A stretch of 7,072 nt of DNA from NCBI GenBank assembly GCA_003157315.1, contig PMJE01000585.1, positions 1 through 7,072 of the forward strand, in the 5' to 3' direction. Shown here one piece after another: positions 1-5,192 of the stretch; position 1 is the stretch's first letter, and every line of letters begins with the position of its first letter. Both the position numbers and the translations under genes were made by a program. The notes under the pieces were generated by a model that was given only the letters and a program-made list of their open reading frames with translations, made no database searches and had not been told where the DNA came from. The stretch is from Myxococcales bacterium. GTDB taxonomy: Bacteria; Myxococcota; Polyangia; Fen-1088.

Positions 1-45
1 CACGGCGGCGCGAGGAAGATCGTACGGCCGGAGCACCGGATCTAG
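1..45 (+). CDS. Possible 3' end of an upstream gene (partial)
   Basis: Frame 1 is open from the left edge to a TAG at 43-45, encoding 14 residues ending ARKIVRPEHRI. Thirteen of the 14 codons end in G or C, against nine and seven in the other two forward frames, which is the pattern expected of coding DNA in a GC-rich genome. The piece is too short to recognise a family, and the call rests only on third-position bias and the stop. It could equally be non-coding. Confidence 0.28.
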   Translation, partial: HGGARKIVRPEHRI

Positions 46-577
46 GCGGCGTCGCGTACGTTCCGATCATCCCTTGCCAGCCGCACCGCTCGTCAACGCG
101 GAAAGGCCCCCGTCTACGTTGAGACGCGAAATTCGCCGCTGAGGGCTTGGGTTCGCGTGGCGATCCAGACATCTTCGCCCCATGGGCCACGCTTCCGGGC
201 CATCAACGGTGCTGTTCTGTCGGCGTCTGCGTCGCTCAACGGTGATGTCATCCTCATCGGCGACTACCGGATGGCCGATCACAGGATCACCACCGCACCA
301 AACACGCACAGAGGCCCTTTGTTTCGGTTACGGCCATGCTCCAACTGCATGGGATCCGAAGCCGACATCGAGACTGGCGATCGCTGTCAGCGCGATCGCA
401 TTCCAGGGCCCCGGCGTGGTCGTCTACAGTTGGTGTCCGGCACCAAGTCCCGATCTGCTAGTTGGGGCTGGCAGAGCGGAGCCGAGAAAAGCCTTGGCGT
501 GGATCCCTTGGGGGGCGCATTTGTAGTGTCAGAATTTCCGGCTTCCCTTCACCGGCTGAGCGCGAGACCATGGGACG
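46..577. other. Stretch without a convincing gene
   Basis: No frame here gives a protein I recognise. A GTG-started open frame at 157-687 (176 residues) has only mildly biased third positions, shows no family motif, and runs 110 bp into the better-supported gene at 578. A leftward 80-residue frame at 67-309 is arginine-rich and unconvincing. The stretch may hold the promoter of the gene at 578 and decayed sequence. I found no clear -35/-10 pair, terminator or RNA gene. Its one notable structure is the octamer pair at 377-399. Confidence 0.5.
377..399. repeat. Pair of GCGATCGC palindromic octamers
   Basis: The palindrome GCGATCGC occurs at 377-384 and again at 392-399, 15 bp start to start. 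I saw no other copy in the window. The same octamer is the core of the HIP1 element of cyanobacteria and contains GATC. Here the two copies lie about 180-200 bp upstream of the start at 578. Function is unknown; a paired protein-binding site is possible and chance is not excluded. Confidence 0.5.
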
Positions 578-1225
578 ATGGGAACGCAGCAACAGAAGAT
601 CGTGGGCCTGGGTGGCCAAGACTGGCCGCCGCTGTTCGCGCATTTCTATCTGACCGCCGCGCGTACCCTGATTGCGGCGTCTGCTGAAAAAGCGCTTCCA
701 GATGTGGCTCTTCCCGTCCTCTACACACAACGGCACTGCCTTGAGCTTGTTGTCAAGGATCTCATCCTGGGCTGCTTTCATCTCGATGAAGCGCAGACCG
801 TAGCCGGAAAACAGCCAGCCGGGGTCCAGCCTCCAAGACACACACATGACCTACTACGCTTGCTGGAGGGTCTGTGTAAGGACCTGGCAAGACTCAACTT
901 CCACGTGAGCGACGAGCTATCCGCCATTGACTCGCTTGCCAAGCAATTTGCCGATCTTGAGGACGAGAGCCCCGAACGGTTCCGGTATGCCTATGTCGAG
1001 GAGTTCAAGAATGGCAAGGCTCCCCCGACCGGATTTCCGGAGGCGCGTTCAGTCGACCTGGGCAAGTTACAGCGTGAATTGGAGCAGGTGTTCTCGACCT
1101 GTGCGGACGTAGAGAGCGGTGCCTCACTCTGGCGACGCTTGTACGACAAGGCTGGGTGCTTAGTGGCTGGCGCGCTGAATGAAGGACTCATATCACTCGA
1201 CCAAGAGAAAGCCAAAGGGCCGTAG
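578..1225 (+). CDS. HEPN-like hypothetical protein, 215 aa
   Basis: This encodes a soluble protein of 215 residues with no signal peptide or membrane segment, predicted to be mostly helical. Residues 49-63 (YTQRHCLELVVKDLI) followed by a charged loop and HTHDLLRLLE (88-97) resemble the two-helix signature of HEPN-type proteins: an R-H/L-E-L helix, then an H-D-L helix start. HEPN proteins are commonly RNases or partners of nucleotidyltransferases in toxin-antitoxin and defence systems. However, the usual catalytic R-x4-6-H motif is not evident; the nearest arrangement is R105-x3-H109. It may therefore be a non-catalytic member or another helical family. The ATG at 578 is the first in frame. 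The GGGA just before it lies too close to be a good ribosome site. No antitoxin or nucleotidyltransferase gene adjoins it, so a defence role is only a possibility. The coding frame itself looks sound; the fold call is moderate. Confidence 0.65.
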   Translation: MGTQQQKIVGLGGQDWPPLFAHFYLTAARTLIAASAEKALPDVALPVLYTQRHCLELVVKDLILGCFHLDEAQTVAGKQPAGVQPPRHTHDLLRLLEGLCKDLARLNFHVSDELSAIDSLAKQFADLEDESPERFRYAYVEEFKNGKAPPTGFPEARSVDLGKLQRELEQVFSTCADVESGASLWRRLYDKAGCLVAGALNEGLISLDQEKAKGP

Positions 1226-1504
1226 CTACCCGCTGTAGGCTCGATCCGCTTTCGTGAATAGGTTGGCGACAAGCGACTACCCGTTGCTACGTCGGCTACT
1301 GGCAGTTCATTCCCGTGGCGGGGCGGCGCCTGCCAACCGGCCGCGCCTCATCATTGCCATTCTGGGCAAGGCGTCGGCCCTACTTGAGCCCGCAGAATAC
1401 AAGGTGTGTGGGACATGCCCCACCAGTGGTGGCTGCGCCCGGGATGTTCCATACTGACGCCGGTCAGAGATGGTGCTGTGTTTCGTGCGACGATGGATTT
1501 CGGG
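1226..1504. other. Stretch without a gene; two short inverted repeats
   Basis: No protein-coding frame here is convincing. The small forward frame at 1254-1457 and the leftward frames crossing it show no recognisable motif. It holds two short palindromes: CCACCAgTGGTGG at 1420-1432 and CTGAC-GCCG-GTCAG at 1454-1467. Neither is followed by a T-run, so neither is a convincing terminator for the gene ending at 1225. The stretch may be what remains beyond the broken 3' end of the reverse-transcriptase fragment; I could not find a group II intron domain V hairpin in it. Confidence 0.45.
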
Positions 1505-1888
1505 ACACTTCGGGCGCGCACTGCGGGTCTTGCACCACATCCCCCATCGACCAGTCCTCGCCCGGCCCCAGGTAGATGTCCTCCAGTACCTCGCGCACGG
1601 CTTTTTGCACCACTCGGTCCTCGAACGCCGACACGCCATCGGCCGTGTCTTGCCATTGTCCTTCGGGATGTGCATACGTCGGATCGGCTGATGTCGATAC
1701 TGCGTCGACTTCAGTCGTTCGTGCAGGTTCAGGAGGTTCTTCTCCAATTCCCGCCCGTATTGCTCCTTCGTGATTCCATCCACTCCCACCGCCCCGTCCT
1801 TGCGGATTCGACAGTAGGCCCGCTTAAGCGCTGCCACATCAATGAGATGCGCCAGCCTTTCCTGGTCGCACTGTTCCGCCTATGTCAT
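1505..1888 (-). pseudogene. Decayed group II intron-type reverse transcriptase/maturase, N-terminal fragment
   Basis: Read leftward, this begins ATG ACA TAG, then continues in frame as AEQCDQERLAHLIDVAALKR and into the family's GVDGITKEQYG block. RLKSTQYRHQPIRRMHIPK and KTRPM follow, typical of the N-terminal (RT-0/RT-1) part of LtrA-like intron proteins. Near 1635-1640 one base is missing: the sequence after RPM resumes in the next frame as GVSAFEDRVVQKAVREVLED, another hallmark block. Clear similarity ends near 1572. A weak GCGARP at 1525-1542 may be a decayed YGFRP block after a further frame change. The YADD catalytic core, maturase domain and endonuclease are absent. The TAG at 1880-1882 is one C-to-T change from CAG. 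The product cannot be functional. Only 24 bp separates its start from a neighbouring gene's stop, so the intron's upstream RNA domains are missing too. The family call is firm; the right-hand boundary of decay is approximate. Confidence 0.85.
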
Positions 1889-1896
1889 CGGAATGT

Positions 1897-1900
1897 CTCC
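1897..1900 (-). promoter_or_regulatory. Ribosome binding site retained in front of the RT remnant
   Basis: On the minus strand GGAG lies 8 nt before the ATG at 1888-1886. It supports that ATG as the original start of the reverse transcriptase, and so supports reading the TAG two codons later as a disabling mutation rather than upstream non-coding sequence. Confidence 0.5.
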
Positions 1901-1912
1901 GTTCACAAGAGG

Positions 1913-2392
1913 CTAATTGGGAGGGCAGGTCGAAACGACGGTCTTATTCCCATTGGGGTAGAGGAGGTCCTCCGCCTGCCGCTGGGTACAGTATTCTCCC
2001 GAATCACCACTGCATTCGCACGCTACCACCTTGCCATTCTCGGTAGTCGTGTAGCAGCAGGTGGGCGGCGGGAACTGAGGAGCCGTGCAGTCCGCAGCAC
2101 AATCGCTGCAGTTTGCGCCGTGGTTGGCTTGGTCGCAGATGCACAGGGCGTTGCCCCCTGTGCACACCCAAGGGCCGGGCGCACGGGTGATGTGACAGTA
2201 GTAGAAGTGCTCATCAGTTCCCGAGCGGCAGCTTGTCTGCATGCCGTCTTCCGCACAGACGCCGTCGCAGCAACCAGACTCGCACTCGGAATCGGCAGTG
2301 CAGGATGTGCAGAGGCTCTTCTTTTCTGCACTACAAGCGCCGAAGAGTCCAAGGATCAACAGGCAGGATACCACCGCCATCCTTCGAACCAA
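1913..2392 (-). CDS. Cysteine-rich predicted lipoprotein
   Basis: A short secreted protein with a lipoprotein-type signal: a basic VRRM start, a hydrophobic run (VVSCLLILGL) and the lipobox-like FGAC, predicting lipid attachment at Cys20. The mature part, about 140 residues, contains 20 further cysteines in clusters such as CTSCTADSEC, GCCDGVC, CICD and TCCYTT. This spacing is typical of small disulfide-bonded domains seen in extracellular proteins of myxobacteria. No catalytic motif is visible and the function is unknown. The start is uncertain. TTG at 2392 is chosen because it gives the signal its positive charges. The ATG at 2380 gives a short signal without charges, and the ATGs at 2437 and 2572 add sequence that does not look coding. 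None has a strong ribosome site. It is transcribed away from the RCC1 gene at 2940 and its stop lies 24 bp before the RT remnant. Confidence 0.75.
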   Translation of the reverse strand: MVRRMAVVSCLLILGLFGACSAEKKSLCTSCTADSECESGCCDGVCAEDGMQTSCRSGTDEHFYYCHITRAPGPWVCTGGNALCICDQANHGANCSDCAADCTAPQFPPPTCCYTTTENGKVVACECSGDSGEYCTQRQAEDLLYPNGNKTVVSTCPPN

Positions 2393-2939
2393 GATCGTTG
2401 CCGGCAACGGCACGGATCTCGTTGCTGCTGGGTACATCGACGTAGTCTCAGTTCCTGGTTCTGACACGAGCAGCCTTGCTCCACTCGCTGGCCACCAGGG
2501 AAGTCCCTGTCGGCGTTCGCCGGAGGCAGGAGGATTTTGCCCAGCATTGATCCGGCGCACCACTGATGTCAATGCTATTGCACGAGCTGAGTCGCGGAAG
2601 ACGTGTGCATGGGGCGAATCCCTGGGAGACCTGGGCTGCTTGGGATCGTGCCAGTCACATATTCAGAAGCGCGGCAAAGGGGCACAGTGAAGAGGTGAAT
2701 GTGGGTCCGCCGTAGATGGTGGAGATCGTTGCCGTTACTCCGGAATTCGGGCGACGCTCGCGCCGCCGTGGAGGTGCCAGCCGCACGCGGCACCCGTTGT
2801 GCCAAGCACATGCTCCACGGCCCCTGCGGCGGCTCGACCAGCGAGCGTTGCGAAGTCTCGGCCGACAAGCCCTGCGCCTGGCAAAGCGCGGCTGCGCTAT
2901 CCGCGCTTCCCGTTTGCGGTTAGCATAGATGCCGAGAAC
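2393..2939. other. Divergent intergenic region between two lipoprotein genes
   Basis: This spacer should carry the promoters of both the leftward lipoprotein and the rightward RCC1 gene. Frames crossing it are extensions or shadows of neighbours and show no recognisable domain. At its left end is the 14-bp palindrome at 2396-2409. At its right end, 2924-2930 reads CATAGAT ten bases before the ATG at 2940, a weak -10-like element. No good -35 partner, riboswitch or terminator was found. Confidence 0.45.
2396..2409. promoter_or_regulatory. Perfect 14-bp palindrome, possible operator
   Basis: CGTTGCCGGCAACG is a perfect inverted repeat with no spacer, lying 3 bp upstream of the proposed TTG start (2392) of the cysteine-rich lipoprotein, or 15 bp upstream of the alternative ATG. 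With no loop it is better suited to binding a dimeric protein on DNA than to forming an RNA hairpin. One such palindrome is expected by chance about 0.4 times in a window of this size, so position is the only argument for function. Confidence 0.25.
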
Positions 2940-4748
2940 ATGCGTACACCAGGTCGACGGTGGCTTCCGATAGTTCCGGCCATGTTGGCCGTTGGCTTGG
3001 CATGTACGAGATCCACCTTGGGTGTACCAGGAGCCTCGAACCAATCTCCAAGCGGCGGAGGAACAAGCGGAGGAACAGGCGGAGGAACAGGCGGTGGAGG
3101 CGCTGGGGGCACTGACTTGGGACAGGTGGTACATGCTCGGGTCGGTACTGGTTTCGAATCCACTTGCGCCATCAGGGCCGATGGCACGCTGGCTTGCTGG
3201 GGAGTCAACTCGAACGGCGAGGCAATACCGCCCGACGGCACCTTCATCGACATCGCCATGGACGAGCACTTTGGGTGTGGCATACGCACCGACGGAAGCT
3301 TGTCGTGCTGGGGTGACAACCAGTACGGACAAGGTAGCCCACCCGCCGGAACCTTCATCGAAATCACGGCCAGGGCCGACCACGCCTGCGCGCTCGGGAC
3401 TGATGGCAGAGCCGTTTGTTGGGGTGACAACCGTGCAGGACAGGGTACGCCACCTCCCGACACCTTCGTGCAACTGGCGGCCGCTATTGGTGTCACGTGC
3501 GGGCGTCGCCTTGACGGAACCTTGACGTGCTGGGGGACGGTTGAGACTGGCGTCCCGCTGGTGCCTGCTGGCAAATTCCAGCAAATCAGCATGGATGATG
3601 AGTCGGGTTGTGCCATTCGGATCGACGGAGGGCTGACCTGCTGGGGCGGGCTTTATGGGAGCAAGCCGGCCACGCTACCGACCGGGGTGTTCGTACGTGT
3701 TGCCGGGGGAACGCAGACCGGATGTGCCATCCGAAGCGACGGAACCCTTGCATGCTGGGATGACAACCCAGACAGTCTGACCGGTGCCACGGCCAACCCT
3801 CCTGCTGGAACCTTCACGGAGCTCGTCGTGGGCTTCGATCATTCCTGCGGGGTTACCACGGAAGGAACCATCGCGTGTTGGGGCCTGAACTCGCTCGACG
3901 GCAACCCTCCCCCCTATGGGACCTATAGGCAGGTCAGCGCCACAGGGGGCGGGCAAGCGTCGCTTTCCGAAGGCATCAATGCATGCGCGCTCAGGACGGA
4001 CGGCACGGCCAGTTGTTGGTACGACTACGGCGGCGGCGGCGATGGCCCTCCTAGGGTACCCCCGTCCGACGTTCTCACCCAGTTGAGCACCTCCGAGTCG
4101 CAGAGTTGCGGCATCAAGACTGACGGTTCGGTGATTTGTTGGGACGACCAGAACCAGAACACGAATTCCGGGCCGTTCTCCCAGGTGAGCGCTGGCTACG
4201 GCTACGCTTGCGGGGTCACCGCGGGCGGCAACCTCTCCTGCTGGGGGAATTATCCCTGGTTCACGGGCATGCCCTTATCGGGGACCTTCACCGAGGTTGG
4301 CAGCGCTACAGGCAATGCCTGCGCGCTGGGCGCAGATGGATCGATCACCTGCTGGGGCGACAACACCTGCGGAGAGAGCACGCCGCCCTCGGGAAGTTTT
4401 GCCCACTTGAGCATAGGCGATCTTCACAGCTGCGCGCTTAACCCCGACGGCCAGGTGGCGTGCTGGGGTACCAACACATCGGGAGAGCGCACACCGCCGG
4501 CGGGAAAATTCGTGCAGGTGACGGCGGGCGGGAGAATCGGCAACGGCTATACCGGCCGCAGCCACAATTGCGCACTGGCGGCTGACGGCACGGTCACATG
4601 CTGGGGGGACAATTCCTACGGCCAAGGCACACCGCCCCCCGATGTCCGATTCGTCCAGATCAGCGCCGCCGACTCCTACACGTGTGGCGTAAGCGATGCA
4701 CAGCAGGTCTGGTGCTGGGGGTTCTACGCAAGACAGCCCCTGTGGTAG
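2940..4748 (+). CDS. RCC1-repeat lipoprotein, 14 repeats, 602 aa
   Basis: A predicted surface or periplasmic lipoprotein. Residues 1-22 form a signal (MRTPGRRW, hydrophobic core, AVGLAC) with lipid attachment likely at Cys22. The lipobox is slightly atypical because glycine sits at -3. Residues 38-58 are a flexible Gly/Thr linker. Residues 61-602 are 14 tandem units of about 35-48 residues, each of the form F-x-Q-I/V-x-A-x5-C-A/G-I/L-x2-DGT-x2-CWGDN-x2-G-x3-PP-x-G, the RCC1/BLIP-II type of beta-propeller blade. Every unit has two cysteines spaced exactly C-x9-C. Fourteen units suit two seven-bladed propellers, residues 61-329 and 330-602. Such propellers bind proteins or ligands; no enzyme motif is seen, and the partner is unknown. 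The ATG at 2940 is chosen because it opens the signal peptide; the frame is open upstream to 2799, but that part is not signal-like. The ribosome site is weak (GAGA). Confidence 0.88.
   Translation: MRTPGRRWLPIVPAMLAVGLACTRSTLGVPGASNQSPSGGGTSGGTGGGTGGGGAGGTDLGQVVHARVGTGFESTCAIRADGTLACWGVNSNGEAIPPDGTFIDIAMDEHFGCGIRTDGSLSCWGDNQYGQGSPPAGTFIEITARADHACALGTDGRAVCWGDNRAGQGTPPPDTFVQLAAAIGVTCGRRLDGTLTCWGTVETGVPLVPAGKFQQISMDDESGCAIRIDGGLTCWGGLYGSKPATLPTGVFVRVAGGTQTGCAIRSDGTLACWDDNPDSLTGATANPPAGTFTELVVGFDHSCGVTTEGTIACWGLNSLDGNPPPYGTYRQVSATGGGQASLSEGINACALRTDGTASCWYDYGGGGDGPPRVPPSDVLTQLSTSESQSCGIKTDGSVICWDDQNQNTNSGPFSQVSAGYGYACGVTAGGNLSCWGNYPWFTGMPLSGTFTEVGSATGNACALGADGSITCWGDNTCGESTPPSGSFAHLSIGDLHSCALNPDGQVACWGTNTSGERTPPAGKFVQVTAGGRIGNGYTGRSHNCALAADGTVTCWGDNSYGQGTPPPDVRFVQISAADSYTCGVSDAQQVWCWGFYARQPLW
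3055..3094 (+). repeat. 12-bp tandem repeat encoding the glycine linker
   Basis: The unit GCGGAGGAACAG (A at the last base in the first copy) is present three times at 3055-3066, 3067-3078 and 3079-3090, with the start of a fourth. The unit is four codons long and encodes GGTS/GGTG inside the linker between lipidated cysteine and propeller. Gain or loss of a unit would keep frame and only change linker length. Confidence 0.8.
3120..4745 (+). repeat. Fourteen degenerate RCC1-type repeat units
   Basis: The 14 units were counted by their C-x9-C plus CW signature, from CAIRADGTLAC (first cysteine codon at 3165) to CGVSDAQQVWC near the C-terminus. They fall into two halves of seven, 3120-3926 and 3927-4745, of nearly equal length (269 and 273 residues). 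Unit 8, which opens the second half, has the longest insertion before its first cysteine (SATGGGQASLSEGIN). Unit 13 has a second insertion (GRIGNGYTGRS). The repeats have diverged at DNA level, so they are old rather than freshly amplified. Confidence 0.85.
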
Positions 4749-4801
4749 GTACGCCGAGGAACGATGACCACGGAATGGCCACGATAAAGTACACTGGGTT
4801 G

Positions 4802-5185
4802 ATGCTCGGATTTCGTTGCTCACGCCCCAGCGCGGATGCAAGGATTTACAGTAGCCTCTGGCTGTTCCTTCTCTTCTGTTGGACCGTCGACCTGCTCGGG
4901 TGCGAAAGAAACGCCATGGACACCGACATTGGCGATGAACCTGGAACGAGCGCCCCTGCCCCGAATCCCATTATCGCGGGAGGCGCGCACACCTGCGCGC
5001 TGACCAGCAGTGGCGTCTGGTGTTGGGGAGACAACGAGTACGGACAACTGGGCGTCAACTCGAACAACGACAGCTACCGACCGGTTGCGGTTCAAGGCCT
5101 GCCCAGGTCGGTGCAAGCGGTGGCCGCGGGTGTCTACCACACGTGTGCCCTTTCCAACGGTCGTGTCTGGTGCTGGGGCGACTAG
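4802..5185 (+). CDS. Truncated RCC1-repeat lipoprotein, 127 aa
   Basis: Residues 1-34 form a signal sequence (basic start, LWLFLLFCW core, VDLLGC) with likely lipidation at Cys34. After a short acidic and proline-rich spacer come RCC1 repeats of the classical type: AGGAHTCALTSSGVWCWGDN, EYGQLG, then AAGVYHTCALSNGRVWCWGD followed directly by TAG. Families with such repeats normally carry about seven, so only one full unit and the start of a second remain. The cysteine spacing is C-x8-C, unlike the C-x9-C of the neighbour at 2940, so it is not a recent copy of that gene. No further repeat sequence follows in any frame before the convergent gene begins 7 bp on, which points to a deletion. It is probably a non-functional remnant, although a short lipoprotein could still be made. 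The start could also be the ATG at 4775. Confidence 0.7.
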   Translation: MLGFRCSRPSADARIYSSLWLFLLFCWTVDLLGCERNAMDTDIGDEPGTSAPAPNPIIAGGAHTCALTSSGVWCWGDNEYGQLGVNSNNDSYRPVAVQGLPRSVQAVAAGVYHTCALSNGRVWCWGD

Positions 5186-5192
5186 AGTAGAA

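Noticed and set aside
67..309. Leftward 80-residue arginine-rich frame
   Set aside because: Its composition is typical of chance open frames in GC-rich DNA, and it has no recognisable motif or start signal.
157..687. Rightward GTG-started frame of 176 residues
   Set aside because: Third-position bias is only mild, no motif is recognisable, and it overlaps the start of the better-supported gene at 578 by 110 bp in another frame. It could be a decayed gene, but I cannot support it.
1420..1467. Two short inverted repeats considered as terminators for the gene ending at 1225
   Set aside because: They lie about 200 bp past the stop, have stems of only 5-6 bp and no following T-run.
1226..1904. 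A complete group II intron or insertion sequence around the RT fragment
   Set aside because: No domain V-like hairpin, no intron start, no terminal inverted repeats and no target-site duplication could be seen. Only the coding remnant is supported.
1406..2464. Rightward 352-residue open frame
   Set aside because: It lies antisense to both the RT remnant and the cysteine-rich lipoprotein, whose motifs are clear on the other strand. The forward translation shows no family features.
2655..3616. Long leftward open frames (309 and 239 residues) opposite the first half of the RCC1 gene
   Set aside because: They run antisense to a strongly supported repeat protein and merely mirror its repeat composition. 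They have no signal, domain or ribosome site of their own.
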